The notes: generated from the letters alone by a model not told the origin. A DNA stretch of 64,000 nucleotides from Pardosa pseudoannulata (GCA_032207245.1 CM063500.1:73457918-73521917); one strand, 5' to 3'. Positions 32,906 to 47,661 are shown, counted from the first letter of the stretch. Translations and numbers: made by a program.

Positions 32906-35900
32906 CTTTGTTAAATTTATTAAATAATCAATTTATACAAATGTAATATCTGCCCGTAGAGCTAAACAATAAATTAAATAACAAATGTGGAGAGTTGCAG
33001 TACACAGTTAATGGGAATCACTGACTGGCTTTATTGAAGCGTTTCTTTATTCCACACAGAAATAAAAATTACTAATGTACTGAAACTTAATTTTATTTTA
33101 TTTTTCAGTCTATCAAAAAGTTCTATCAAAATAACATTTTAAAATAAAATTGAAAAAGTTATTCCATCTTCGTCACATACTTTCACTCTTACTTAGATTT
33201 GTTTATATTGATGATCAATTTAACTGACAAGTGAGGAAGCTGTTATATCTGCTAAGCGGAGTAAATTTTTATATCTAAAGAATTCATCTTTTATTACATC
33301 GAGTTAGTCAATTTCTGTCTTTTTAAAATTCATGTTGTATAATTATTTTTAAATGACATTTCTTTTCAAATGGTTTATTTGAACAAAATAACATGGGTCA
33401 GTTTCAAATTGAACCATATTTAAAAAATAAAATTTTTTGAGTTCCATTGAGTTTTTTTATTCTATTTTAAGAAAATCTAATAACTAAGTAATATTTAATT
33501 TGAAATCAAAATTATCACTATTTTTAATAAATTAGACCTTAAGAAACTAAATATAATAGAACATTTACGTTACCTGTTTTAAAAATACACTAATTTTGTT
33601 GTGATTTTAATTTTTGTTTCTTTAATTCTTTAAAAACTATTTTATTTTAAAGGTCAGTTTTTAGCAGATGTTATTATTTGGTAAACTTTTATTTAAATTT
33701 ACAGTTGAACGAAGTTATTTCAGAGTCCGATTTTTATGTTGTTTACATAAATCTCTTTGAGCATATACTTCTTAAGAATATCGATAAAATCTACTTTTGT
33801 TTCATCATTTTTTTTTTAGCATCCCTGCAAAATTATAAGAAAATATGTATAACAAGACAATCAAAGACAAATTGGTTCATAAGATTGAATACTAAAGGAA
33901 CATTACAAATGCCCTTAATAAAATATAATTATGTAGATAAATATATACGTATCTTTCTTTAAAATGTATTAGACAGCTTTTGCAAAAAAATACATATAAT
34001 GTTTAAAAGATAATAACACTGATTTCAATGTATGATATTTTTATTAATTGCATTTAATAATTGATGCAAAAGAAGTGGTTCTAACATAACTGTTAGATTG
34101 CATTGTTTAAAGTAAAACCTTTTTAAAAAATATCACTTAAGCTGAAATTGATCACGAATCCACTGTTTGTAACCAACAGCACATTAAAAAAGAATTCTGA
34201 TCTATTTTATCAGTTCATTTAGTTCTATTACATCCGATACTAAAAGAAAAATTTGCTAAAAAAAAAAAAAAAAAAAAAAAGACAATTTTAAAAAAATCAT
34301 TGCAGATGATATAGATCATGACAAGTTTTCAATAAATCAAATTATGATTAACTAAATCCTTAACAAAATTTTAATTAATCAAATCATTATATGAGAATTA
34401 TATGATTTTCTTTTTAAGTCAGGCCTTGTTTGCCTACATTCCACATCCTTTCACAAATCTATTGTAGTCCCATTTGAGTTATATTCTGTTATGTTTGAGC
34501 TATACAGCTCAATAAATGATGAGTCATTGACTGTAGGAAGCAGCAGATAAACTCTAGTTTGTCTTTTAATTTTAAATGGCTAAAACCTCAAACTCTATAT
34601 TACTTAAGGTATCCTTCTACGCTCGGAGAACTTTTTTCTTTAAATGTAAAAACTAGTTCATGTTTTTACATTTTTAGATTTATTTTTTATATTATCATAG
34701 AAAATTACACTTAATTTATTCCTATAGAAGTTTTTATAAAATTTCTAATAAAGAAAGAAAATTTAGTAAAAATATCGGGTTTTTTCATCTAAAGATCTAA
34801 CTTTTTAATAAATTAAATTATTTCAATATTTTTTGATGCAACATATTTTTTATATACTGGACTAGTAAATCACCTAAAATCTTTGCTTAATTTACATTTG
34901 GTAAAACATTTTGGTCCTTCAAAATCATACACATTGAATATTTAAATAAATTTTCATTACTTTTATATCTAACTATGAGTATGACATCATTAAATAGTAT
35001 CCAAATTTAGTGCTTTTAGGTCATTCACTATTAAATACTATCAAAAGCATCCATAATAATTTTTAACAAAATATTTTATGAACTTTTTGAGAAATCATAT
35101 TTCAAGTTTCAACATTTTATTAAAAATACTGTTTTGAGAAAAACGCATTTGAAGTTTATGAAAGCAACTTTAACTATTAAAAATTTTAAATGTTTAAAAT
35201 TCTCCACACTTTCTTTCTTCAAAACTTTGTAATTTCCAAGATGCTAATTATTAAAATTACTAGGAAAATGTTTAAACTAATCTTCATGAAAATTTAAAAA
35301 GTTTTGTCCAAAAATTACTCTTTAAATAAAGGCTTTAAATTCACAACTTCTGGTTCCGAAATCACTCCTTTTTTGTTTTGACAGCTGTCACTGATGTTTA
35401 AACAGTTGTAACTTTTCTTTAAAATGCCGTAGAGACAATACAAAAACAGATTTAGAAGCCTAAAAGTTGAAATTTTACAATAGAGTAATAAAAAAATTAT
35501 GATTTTTGGCAAATATGATTTTTTTAATGTAGAAAGATACCTTAAGGAAGAAACATGATAAAATGTAATACTTTTTAAAATACAAAATATAGATAGAGAT
35601 GGCACCTTTAAATGTTGACAGTTAGAAAAAAGGAAAAGGAATGGTGCAGAAAAAAAAAAATCAGATCCAGGGGTATCAATGCATGAAACTTGCAAGTACA
35701 TTCCTAGACATGTACATTTCTGTGTTGCAGAGACAATAACAAAATGGGGAAAATCTACAATTTAACCATGCTGCTTGTCTAGTAGATGAATCTTTTTGGT
35801 TTGGGTTTGTTTTGGCTGCCTAGAAAAGACAAATTTGCACATTGAATGCCGAAATAAAAGAAAAACAACCCATTTAAAATTTAAACATTAAAGATAATGA

Positions 35901-36184
35901 CTGTAAAATTACAGTTGTCAAATTGAAATTTTCAGGTACAAAATAAGAGTAGCAACAGCTGATTTCGAACCCTGTGTCAGAATTAATAGTTATTGATTTT
36001 TTACTAATCTGCTATATTTCTTTCAATTTGCCATTTAAAATTAAATATTATCTGTGTTTCTTAATAGTTTACATTTAATTCCAAGCTTTTAATGTGAACA
36101 AAAATTTTGAACTTTCATGCAATACAATATTTGTATTAAGTTATTGGAAATTTCTTTCTTTTAATTCCCTTCATTTATTCATAG
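32906..36184. other. Intergenic/promoter interval between NAA35 and GSKIP
   Basis: The two genes diverge from this 3.3-kb interval, so both promoters and any 5' UTR exons should lie here. No obvious TATA, initiator or CpG cluster could be singled out in the AT-rich sequence. A 128-codon minus-strand frame at 35701-35315 is Leu/Ser/Phe/Lys-rich and unlike any family I know; I regard it as chance. Confidence 0.5.
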
Positions 36185-36192
36185 ATATAATA

Positions 36193-36546
36193 ATGTCTGA
36201 TTCAATGGATGGTCAAGTTATTGATTGGCAAGAAGAAGCTCAAGCTGTTATTCGTGATGTTGGATTTGCTTTAAAAAGTATAGCAATTTCCAATTATCTA
36301 CCTCATTCACATACAGAAATTTATATTAATATTGAAACCCGAGAGGGTAAAAAATTATGTGTAGAGTTATCTAGCTATGGATTTAAAGTTGTAGCTGACT
36401 GCTTTGATGAAGTAGAGGAAGGATTTCGTGATCCAACTTATTATGAAACACCCTATGCTTTGTTAGATAAATATAGCAGTCAATTTAGAGAATGTTTTGC
36501 TGCAGCATTAGAAAAAAAATTAAGCTGTCTGACTAATCTGTCTTAA
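36193..36546 (+). CDS. GSKIP: GSK3-beta interaction protein (GSKIP)
   Basis: This complete 117-residue coding exon runs from MSDSMDGQVIDWQEEAQAV to CLTNLS and stop. GSKIP is a small cytosolic A-kinase anchoring protein that binds PKA regulatory subunit RII and GSK3-beta. The RII-binding helix corresponds to AVIRDVGFALKSIAISNYL (about residues 18-36). The conserved core contains YINIETREGKKLCVELS (about 53-69). The GSK3-interaction helix corresponds to YETPYALLDKYSSQFRECF followed by AALEKKL, near the C-terminus. Human GSKIP is about 139 residues, mainly longer at the N-terminus. The frame is open further upstream to 36094, but a good acceptor (tttattcatag) ends at 36184, so I place the start at 36193 in an exon beginning at 36185. 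Confidence 0.92.
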   Translation: MSDSMDGQVIDWQEEAQAVIRDVGFALKSIAISNYLPHSHTEIYINIETREGKKLCVELSSYGFKVVADCFDEVEEGFRDPTYYETPYALLDKYSSQFRECFAAALEKKLSCLTNLS

Positions 36547-39500
36547 TTTATTAATTTAAAGCCAGTATATTTAATTAGTTTTTATGTTGTGTGTATACAT
36601 GTTTATGTATATTTGTTATTTTATTTTGGTTAACAAAAAGTTATTTTGAAATTTTAAAATATTCTCTTAACTTTTATTTTACACATTCCTTTTTACACGG
36701 AATTCAAACTGTAGCATTAAAATGCTAATTTCAGGATCTGATTACAAATTACTTTCTTATTTACTGATTATTTATTATATGTTAGAATGTATTATTTTAT
36801 AAATGTAATTTCTGAGATTTTTAATAATTTCTAATGTTTATTCTGTATTGAAATAGTGCTACCCAAACTATTATCATAACTAACTGTATTTAATTATTTA
36901 AGCTTCTTTTGACCTGATACCCTCATGTGTTGAAAACTGATACATACATATAAAAAATTTCATGCATTTATTAGTTCCTTAAAATTTTCATCTTAATTGC
37001 ATAACCTCTTACTTTCTGTATAGTTAGCATTTTGATATTTACAAGGTACTGAGTCTTTTTTGTGTATCGGATTAATAGGTAAAAATTTGTGCCACACAGT
37101 GATGATTAAGCTGTTTTATTAATGTTTCAATATGCCAATGGCTCTGATTTTCAAGACAGTAAATATAAATTTGTCTGTTGTACCTTCTTATATATATAAT
37201 ACATACTTTTAAATAACAATTCTTCTGCTGGAACTTTCAAGTTTTGTCTCCAGTTTAAGTAAAATCAAACTTTGCAATGTTATTGTACAGACTCTTCTGT
37301 ATTAAAAATGTTTATTAAGTCTATTAATTATTATGGAAAAAAAAGTTCTAAAGTCGTGTTAGGTTTCTATTTCATTACCATCAAATTTATAATTTGTCTT
37401 TAACAGGAACATTATTTAAAAATTAGGTCTTAAATTTCAGCTATTATTTATAACTCTTGTTTCTTTTTTAACCTTTTGTTTTTATTTTTGATAACTTAAG
37501 TGCACCACTTTAGTGTTCATCCCATTAGTAGTTAGGTTTATTAGTCCACTTCCCATTCCACCTTCAAGAGTAGCCCTCTTTTTGGTCTCCATGGTTCATG
37601 CCACCCTCACTAATTCCAGCATCACCAAGAGGTCTGGTATAGCATCCACTAGTCTTCCAAATTCTTCCATGGACTGCTACTCTGCTGTGTTTGTTTGCAA
37701 AGGTGCCTATGGCATGACAGGCAATTTGAATGGGGCTGGCCCAGTACTTGCAATCTGCCCACCACTGCTGAAACAAGCCTGGATTAGTGTTAGATTGTCC
37801 CATTAATTATCAGTTCAAACAATGGCCAAACTGATAAAGTGTACTCTTTATTACCAGAATTCATGGTTTCAATTACTATGGCGTGGATATTTGCATTTGT
37901 TCAAACTTGGCTGTAAGCAGATGATCTTTATTAACCCTTGTGTTGCAAAAAAGAAAACTGTAGTACTCTAAATCAAACCATTAGCATTAATTATCAGCAT
38001 TTAAAATTTAGAAAAAAAAATGTTTGATCTCACTAAAATTTCATTGAGTAGTATAAGGTTATAACCTCTAGAATCAAAATAATTTGATTTGGTAATTTTT
38101 CTCATCTGTTCAAATCTCCAAACTTTTATGAGACTATGGTGATTTTATTTAATGTGACATTAACAGGGTATTTATCTGTTACTAACAAAATACCATGTTG
38201 TATCTCTTGAAATGTTTATTTAAGCAATTGGTACAATACTCTCTACTTTCATTTTTTTCCACACTAGTCTTATTATATATTTTAATTTCATTCACTCCTT
38301 TCATATTAATGTAAATTATGTTGAATAGTTAATATTTTATTAAGGTATGTAGTATGAATCCAGGTGAAGGTTTCTTTTTCATGTGTTAATAGACGAGTAT
38401 AAAACAAAAAATTCCCACTGAAAAAGATGAGCAATTTGAACAAAGCAAAAAGTTTTAATTTGTGAATTTAATTTCAGGTGATCCTTCTAATAAATATAAG
38501 AGATCAGAAAAAGAAACAAGTTTGTTGAAAATTAAAAAGTTTCAATTTAACTATAGCTATCTTACACGAGAAAGAAACTATACTTTAAAAAAATTATAAT
38601 ATATACTATATAAATTGCTATATAGTCTGAAAGTATTTGTTAATAAAGAAAAATTTGCAACAGAATAAAAAGAAAATGTCTATTCTATATAAAATAGTTG
38701 TCTAGTAAGTAAAACTACTAGGTTGTATAAATTTATAAGACAAAATATCATTTTACATTATTCATATGACTTATTTTTAATAAGATTGGGCGATCAAAGC
38801 TATATATGTCTCTTGTACTTATGATAACATTAAATGTTAGTAGTTGAACTGTAATATGCATGGTAACATTTTTGTCATGCAGATGGTATAGATAAGAAAA
38901 TGTACTTTGTCATTTTAGTCTTTGTATCAATATTAACCCCTGCAGGTTGATTGTTATATATACATGACACTAAGAAGCCAATGTGGTCAAGTCCATTTTA
39001 TATATTTTCTTATTTTTGTAAAAGTAGATACAATAAATATTCTTTTTTAGTTCAAGAATTTATTTATTGTTTATTATAAGCATATTTAATAAACCAGGTG
39101 GTGTATCAGCTTTATTAGTCACTCATGATACACCCATCATAAAAGCATTAATTAAAAAACTGCATTTCTATGTATATATATATATATGGCTTTTACTTTT
39201 ATGTATATTTCAGTTATATTATGGGTGGATTAAGGTTTTATTATTTATGTACCTGTGTTTTTTTTAATTGACATTTATGTTCTTTAATGTTTCTAGTTAT
39301 ATTTGATGCCAAATATTACTTTTGTTTTATTTTCTACAAACTGACAAGGTTGTACCTGTACCCCAAGATAAAATAAAATTTTTAAAATGAGTAAATTATT
39401 TCTTCCTTTCAGACACTGAATGTGTACTGTTTTTACTGATTTGTATATACCTATAATTTTTACATTAAAGTAATTACAGTGAGATTTATTCATAATTTTA

Positions 39501-39651
39501 TCCCTATTGTAATTTTATTTAGTATATGGTTTGTAGGATTCCAATCATTTTATTACTCACAATATAAGAATAGTTTTACCAATGAAATTTATCAATTGTT
39601 AAAGATTAGACTAACAAAGCTTCATTATTAACCTAACAGGATATATTACTA
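36547..39651. other. Gene-free interval downstream of GSKIP
   Basis: It begins with the GSKIP 3' UTR. 37480-37810 is a GC-richer patch with open frames on both strands (97 codons plus, 79 codons minus). It matches no family I recognise and may be an old repeat or a noncoding transcript. The rest is AT-rich and featureless. Confidence 0.4.
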
Positions 39652-40288
39652 CTAGCATATAGCCCGTCATATGACAGGATCAGTAAAATTTTTAATTTTC
39701 CAAAATTGTAAAGTACGCTATGAGGCAGGTAAAATAATGGTTTGTTTTTTGGCTGAGAATTATGTTGCAACAAAAAATTATCGATGATTCAATTTAAAAT
39801 TATCACATATGTACCTAATCTATTATTTAAGCCAAATATAAAATAAAATTATTTACGTAATATGTAAGTTCAATGATAAAACGTATGAAAATAAGACATA
39901 ATTTAAAATAAGAAATGATTCAATGAGATGGTTAAAGGAATGACGTAATAATGTTAGAAAAATGTTATTTTTACCTATTTATTATGGGATAAATTTAATC
40001 GCCTGCTCTTAACCGGGGAAAATAGGAATTGAAATAATGGCATTAAAAGCTCAAAAAGAGGGGAAAAGGTGGATTTCGAACGTTTTAAAGAAGGTAGTAT
40101 TTTTCGCTGTGATAGGTAGCCTATTTATACCAATTTATTTTAGAATCAGATCTATAGTTTAGGAGAAGATAAACATTACTCTCTTTGAATTTTTCTGTCT
40201 ATGGATGCCTCTATCCATTCCAGGTCCAACCGCTTCATAAAATCAAGGACAGACGTACAAATAACTTAGGCTATTATTATATAGAGGA
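39652..40288 (-). mobile_element. Non-autonomous Helitron, copy 2
   Basis: On the minus strand it starts A|TCCTCTATATAATAATAGCC and ends CTAG|T. The 16-nt palindrome CCTGTCATATGACGGG lies 7 nt before the terminal CTAG. It is 637 bp and non-coding. It is colinear with 17233-18281 but lacks that copy's nested MITE. Confidence 0.82.
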
Positions 40289-43200
40289 TAAGCATATGTA
40301 CAAAGAAATTTAAAGTAAATGTAAGTATTCCTTAAATAATATATGTTAAAACATTTCTATAGTAATATCAAACTAGGAGATGATTCTTTAATATTTTATT
40401 GCTTCATTTCTATCACTAATGACTAATACATCTTACAGAGATGATGAAATATGTCACAGATAAGCAAATATTGACAATCTTGTACAAGCCAGGTATATAC
40501 TTTTAACTACATTAGCAAAAAATAAAATAAAATAATATACATATATATATACATATGAATTTTCTTAAGGTTCATGTCAAACTTTTAAAAGTACATATTA
40601 AAAGGTTTAATACATGAGTGAAAACATGTTTACAGGTGTCTTTCACTTAATGAATATGCATTAATCAATGTCAGATGCATTATCCACTTCATATATTTTA
40701 TTATTTCAAAGTTAAATTTAACTCCTAAATGCATGTATTAAAATTTGAGTTCAAAACTAATTTTTTGTACTAGTTAGTTATGTTAACCAAATGAAATACT
40801 ATTATTACCTACATATAAGTAATATATTTCTCAGTAAGTCTAATTTTGACAATTTAACAAGACATTTGGATCTTAAAATGAATATTAATTTTATCTATAT
40901 TATAGCAGCTGTGAAACAACTGCAAGTTTAAAAATGAAATATTTTAGAACTTCCAAAAGTTGAAATAAATGTTAGAAAGAGTCAAGAAATATTAATTCAT
41001 AGTTATTGAAAATATGTAAAATATAAAAAAAATGCTATACTTTAATGAATATAATTTAAATTTATTTCATTTATTATAAAAATTTTGTAACATATAAAAA
41101 CATTTTGTTAAAATGAAAGACAACAGTAGACATATATGTACAGCTTTCTTTAAAAATATTTGCTTTACAAAATTTTTAAAAAATGCACTACATCCTATTA
41201 ATGTATTGGTCCTTTATATAGTAAGTTAAAATTCACCAATTCAAGTTTCTCTTTTTTTTCTTTTTCTTTAAGCTGGAAGATAATTTAAAATACAACTTTC
41301 ATAAATTCCTTTGTATAAAATACTCATTTAGTATTGATAAAAGCAAAAATTTAATAGAGCATTATAATATTGGCGTCAAATTAAAAATGGAAAATGAACT
41401 TCACTAGAAGTAGCCAAGTATTATACATGGAATCACAATTCAATCAAGTTCAATCACAATCATTTAGTCACTGAATTAGACACTTAGATAAAGAGTGTTT
41501 ATTTATAAACTTGGAATCACATTTATTATGCATCAAAGCTCTTCCATGTGGTTATCTGTTTTTAATAATTTAACATAAAACATAGCAACAAACAAGAAAA
41601 GTAAAAATGGATATGACTTTTTTATGAAAGAAATAATTTGACATAGAAAGTGTAGTTAGTTTTAATATAGCATAAAACTAAATGACATAAAATCGGTTTC
41701 AAAATTTAAAACCTATACTGAATTATGCCCTCAATATTTTTTTTTTAAAGTACTGATGATGACATTCTTTAAGATATGTATATTATCAGTAGCATACTGA
41801 AGTAAATTCAAAATAACTTATCTAACACTTGATTACATGCCTAAAAATTGATATGGTTTAGCAACAGTAATGTTTTTAGTTTTAAATAAATTAATTTAAT
41901 CTATCAGAAGTATAACACAAGATTAAATTTCAAGTATTTTTAAAGAAAATAAAGTTTTTTTAGTGATTTTAATAACTATGACAGCTTATCTAGAACAAGG
42001 CACGTTAACACCAAATCTTAAATAAATAAGATTTTTAAAAAATTGACATATTTCATATATTATTTTTAAATGTGATTATTTTGCATTAAAAAAAGATCCA
42101 TTCTCAGTTTATCGAACAGAAAATTTCTATTTTCTGCAGCAAAAGAAGCCTAATTAATCTGCTTAAGATAATCATATAACGAATATGAAATTAATAAAAT
42201 GAACAATGTAATTTACTTAACTGAAAAAAAATGTCATGTAAACTACATATGAATTAATTTAAAGTTTTTCAGTTACTTCTATATTTAAAAAACTGGAAGA
42301 AAAAAAAAAATCTTTTTTCAAAATCGGGAGTCATTTCTCTAAACTTTCTTGTAATTCTTGAGCAAACTACTTTTCATCTTCACTCAAAATCAAGATATAA
42401 CAATTAAAACAGTATTAAAAAAAACTGGAATGTAATATGCAAACACAGATAAATTATGTACAACACAATGTTAAATAAAATTACAGCTTTTTAATATTTA
42501 AAAACTAAAGAAAGAGTACCCAGTCTTTCACCAAATCTCAATATTTAATTTTATATTAAAAATATATTGGAAAGAAGGCCATTTTAACTACTTAGCATTT
42601 AAAAATATTTTTTTGAAATATTGCTATGTAAGAGTATTTTTTCAATTGTATCTAAAATATAGACATTTAATAATAAATATTAAATTTCTGTTAAAAGCAT
42701 ATACTTTGAAAAAAAAATAAAACCCAAAATGCGGTCCAGATACAAGTATTTACTAAATTCTATGCAAAAAATAAATAAATAAATAAAAAATATATAGGTA
42801 TCTTGTTTTAAAAATAATTTAATAAAATTTATCTTTAAAATTAGATAATTTCAAAATATTATTTAAAATTTCTTGTTTTTCACAATAAACAGTCAGTAAT
42901 GTTGGTTTACAAATATTTTAATCTGGTGATATAGTGTTTCCTTTATCAGGAAATATTTAGGGATGAACTCTTAAACATAATATTAAGTAATGATTTTGAT
43001 TTATATTAACCCATTTTTTACATAAATATTTTTTAAATTGCTCTTTTCAACATTATGTATTAACTACAGAATCTGATTTTGAGATTTCCAGTATGCACAG
43101 TGGTTTTATTACTTCCTTATTCATTTTATATTTTTTTTAACCAAGGCATTGTGATGCAATTTATTTAGAAAAATATTTATTAATAAAAATGGCAGAAATG

Positions 43201-44045
43201 AAAATCTGTTAATGGGATAACAGTAGCACCTTAGTGTTATTAATAATTAATGCATATTATATATTGAATAATATAATGTAATGTTATAATATTTGCACAG
43301 TAAATACTAATTCTTAAACTCATACTTCACATTACAACAGTTATCAGACAATACAAAGTATGATTTAGAGGTATTATTTACAACTTTACACCACATGTAA
43401 ATTTATAAATATATTATGTTTCACAATAAAAATAGCTTAATGCACAATTCTCTCAGCAAATGAAAACAAATATATATTTCTGAAACCAATTAAAAATGAG
43501 TGAGGTCTCACATCTTATTATATTCACATATATTTTAACAAAATTTAAATGAAAATACTATTTTTTTATGTACCCAACAGCTAATTACTTTTTTGAGAGG
43601 AAAAAAAACCCCACTTGAATCTTTGCAATTTTCTACAGTTTCACCTTTAAATTGTGACCTATTGTATTTTATCTTAATTGGGTGAGTTTTATTTCCGCCC
43701 TTCTATTTAACAGTTTCTATTCATACAACATTTCTTATTCTAAAACAAACTAGATTTTAAAGACATATCAAAAAACTATGCAGTAACATCAATACTCAGC
43801 CCATTTCCAAGAAATTTTACAACTATAACCCCACATGAATTTTTGAGTTAGAAGTTACATAGACATTTAATTTCTATTCCATAATTATTAAAACACAGAC
43901 AATATTATTTATTCACAGAGCTTTTTACAAGACCAATCAAATTTCTTTCATCTTTTAAACAGCTTATTTGTAGAAAATATGGTTATCACAACAAGAGATT
44001 TAGAATTCTCTAAAACCAAGAACATTTGTATGTGTGAAAAAAAAA

Positions 44046-44046
<1 letters not shown>
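40289..44046. other. AT-rich gene-free DNA
   Basis: No coding similarity, terminal repeats or RNA genes were recognised. Base composition is extreme, with many A and T runs. Confidence 0.5.

Positions 44047-44131
<85 letters not shown>
44047..44131. repeat. (TA)n microsatellite with GG interruption
   Basis: About 85 bp of (TA)n broken once by ggat near 44087. Confidence 0.9.
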
Positions 44132-44132
<1 letters not shown>

Positions 44133-46908
44133 TCAGTACATAATTGCATTATTTAACAACTTTAATATTTCATAAACTAGAAGAAGTATTTATAAGTTTT
44201 TGACATTTATACGCAATAGAAAAATCTTTATAATTACATAATGATATAAATTCAAAATAGGTGAAAATGCTATTAGTTTTATTATGCATACATTTATCTA
44301 AAATCCATTTAAACAAATGCATAGCTATGTTGTCAAATCGGAAAATAAAGATTGATATATTTCTGCATAGCAAAAGTTTAACTCACACTTAAAATATATT
44401 TCATATGCAAATTTTGCATTTGAAGGGCATGGACTACAACATTTGGTCTACTCAGATAAATAATAGTTGAGTTTGCACAAAAGCTGAAAAGAGAAAATTT
44501 ATATTACATTCTTGGATTTTAACAATAGGGATTAAATTACTTGACAGTCAAAGTTTTCTTTAAAAAGGTGGATGAATAAATAAAATATTTCTTCCGAAAT
44601 TATTTTTAAAATGTTACATATTGCTGTACTACATTTCTTATATGAAGTAATCTTTTATGTAAGTTATTAATGATTAGGAGTGATTCATTTGTTGACAGAT
44701 AGAAGTATAGTAAAATATTTTGAGTTTCACTTTTTATGAATTCTTTGTTTACTGTAGTAAAATAGTATAATATAATATTGCTATCACAATTTGGACGGTC
44801 TTGAAATTTAAAATCCTTTATCAGTCAGAAATCAAATATAAAAATACTTTGCACAAATTCTATGGTTATTGTAGTAAAGCATGAAAAGCTGAACATCTAA
44901 GATTTATTTACCATACTGATAGATATCTTATTTATCATACTTAATGGACAATAAAAAAAAGAAAGGCTTTTAATGATATATCACCAGTTAAATAGTTCCT
45001 ATTCATTCAGTTCTGATCCAAAATAATTTCAAGCAACAACTATTATACAGACTCACACACATATATATACATACATACTGTCCATTAAACAATTAAGTAC
45101 TATTAGAAGCTCAACAATGACTACATCAAAAGTGTCAACACTCTAATGGGAATATGTAATTTATTTCAAGAAAAAAATAAGCATTTAATTTTTATAATGC
45201 TCATTCAAATAATAATTTGTACTTCATTTAATATCTCTCTTATTAATTTATCCTTTTATGTTTGCCAGATTTAACAAAGCATTCCAAACAATTTTCACAA
45301 CATATTTAATAAGAAATAAAGAAAAATTACTTTAGTAACAAAACTTATAACAAAAAATAAATACTAAAAGTCAAATTTTGAATTTTCCAATTTTAAAGTT
45401 TTATAGGACATTAATAAAACATAAATGAATGATTAAGATAAAAAATTCATAAGGAAATGCATCAATAAAGTGGAAATTTTACATCTTTTTTAAAATAAGT
45501 TTTAAATGATACAGTTTAGAATTAGGAAATAAAAGAAAAAGGGAGAGGAATGTATAACAAAAAAAGTATTACATCTTTAGAACTAATTTTATCTACATTG
45601 ATGTCTTGAAATTCTAGGTAATAGAAAAATAAATCATAAATAAACCAGTTGTTATAAAAGATAAATTAATTATAAAGATACTCTTAAATTTACTATCTTA
45701 TATATAGAAAAATAGTCATATTTGTTAATACGATAAAATCAAGGTTTCCAAAAAGGAATTTCGATCAAAAATAGCCTTAATGGAAAATATTGGGGCACTA
45801 TTGGTTTTGCAACCAGAATGAAAATCTATAGCAGCCAGATCATCATTAACAGCTAAGATTTAAGAATAACATTGGAAACAACAGATGAAGAATTTCGATT
45901 GTTCTTATAAATTCTACAATTTTTCATAACATCCAAGGTACAATTAAGCAATTAAAATGCAGAGTTTGAGTTATGAATTCAATTTAAAGTAAACATTGAT
46001 ACTCACTAAAGGTTAATAATATGTAAACCTTATAAACTGCAAATAAAAAAAAAAGAAAAAAAAAGGAGATGCACATTTTCTCTTATAATAATAATGTTCT
46101 TGAAAATGTGCAGTAAAATTTTAATGATCTGGATATAAGTTTATGGGTACAAAGAAAAAAAAAAAAAAAAAAAGAAAAAGTCTTGATATTTATATGAATA
46201 AAAATAAAACAGAAAACAAAATGTACACTTGTGATAATGGAAAAGTATAATCTTGAGTACATAGGAAACTTATTTGGATCAAAATCTAAAGATAAAAATA
46301 CAATATTCATAAAAAAAAGGTCAGATAGAACTAAAAAGTTGCACGAACATACTTTGATCTATGTATCAAGAAAATAATAAATTAATAATACCCACCCATG
46401 GCCACACACATTGAACCAACTTTTACAAATCTTAAGAAAGATGAGTATTAAAAAAGAATGGAAAATGATCTTATGAAACACAGATTGAAGCATTTTGGGA
46501 AAAACTGATTTTAGAGAGGAATTATTTAAAATATCTTTATGACACCACCATGCAAACATTTTTTTTTTTCCGATAGAGAGAATGAAATGAATACGAGACA
46601 TAGCAAATGGAGTAAAATCTTTATCCTGCTCGTGCAAAAGAAGGAAATAAATAAAACAAAAAAGGAAGGACAATACAATGCATTTCTTAAACATTGGCCT
46701 TGAAACAAACTGATTGTCAATGTGAAAATAGGGTAGGACAAACTATAAAAAATATAAATTGATGGGAAAATTTAATGTATAATTCTCTTTTCTGTAATTA
46801 ATTTTTACTTTAAATATAGTAAATATTGTCAATAAAAGCCTTCAAATAGTACTTATTTATTACATAGCATAAAATTATTTAATATGTCTAGTATCACCTC
46901 CTAACATA

Positions 46909-46911
<3 letters not shown>
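44132..46911. other. AT-rich gene-free DNA
   Basis: Nothing recognised. Short open frames on the minus strand at 46083-46741 are Phe/Leu/Lys-rich, with poly-T origin, and are not supported as genes. Confidence 0.5.

Positions 46912-46963
<52 letters not shown>
46912..46963. repeat. (TA)n microsatellite
   Basis: About 50 bp of (TA)n, followed by CACACATATACATATGTATATA-type sequence. Confidence 0.9.
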
Positions 46964-46969
<6 letters not shown>

Positions 46970-47661
46970 ATACACACATATACATATGTATATAACATTA
47001 TACATATATGTCCCAATGTAAAATTTACTTTTCAAGTTGGAATCAATTATTTTGAACTATACTATAAAATGGTAAATCCCATTTTCAATAAATATTTAAT
47101 GCACTGTGACTAGACTGATATGACTGCACAAATGTAAGTGGTAAAAAAGGCACTAACATTTTCACACACACATATATACATAAAATATATAATAAGGCTT
47201 CTTACTTTATCAAACATACACTTAAAGTGAAGTACAAATACTAAAATTACCTGAGTACACAATACTAAAAAACAAAACAAGATATTAAAATTTAGCATTA
47301 CTAAATTTGCAACAGTGAAAAATCAAAGTCATAAAGTATTGCATTTGTTTAACAAATTGCAGGCAAATATGGCAGCAGCTTTATAGAAATAGAAATTCAG
47401 AAAATATTTTAAAACTTCCTAGCAAAAATCATATAATGTAATCAAAAATATATCTAAAGATATATTAAAAATCTAAGTTCACTTATAGTAAGTATCAAAT
47501 GCAAAATTAATGCTTTGCAAAATTTCTTCATTAGAACAAATATTCACCTCATATATTTTATCTATCACAAGCATGGAAGCATTTGCTAGCAAATAAGGCT
47601 ATTTTATCACATTGCTATTTGATATAAATATGCAATCTGAATTTAAATATATACTGCTTAA

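Noticed and set aside
35315..35701. 128-codon minus-strand frame between NAA35 and GSKIP
   Set aside because: Leu/Ser/Phe-rich chance frame in AT-rich DNA with no recognisable similarity. It is not joined in phase to any neighbouring exon.
46083..46741. Short Phe-rich minus-strand frames
   Set aside because: They derive from A-rich tracts on the plus strand and overlap one another in different frames without any supporting similarity.
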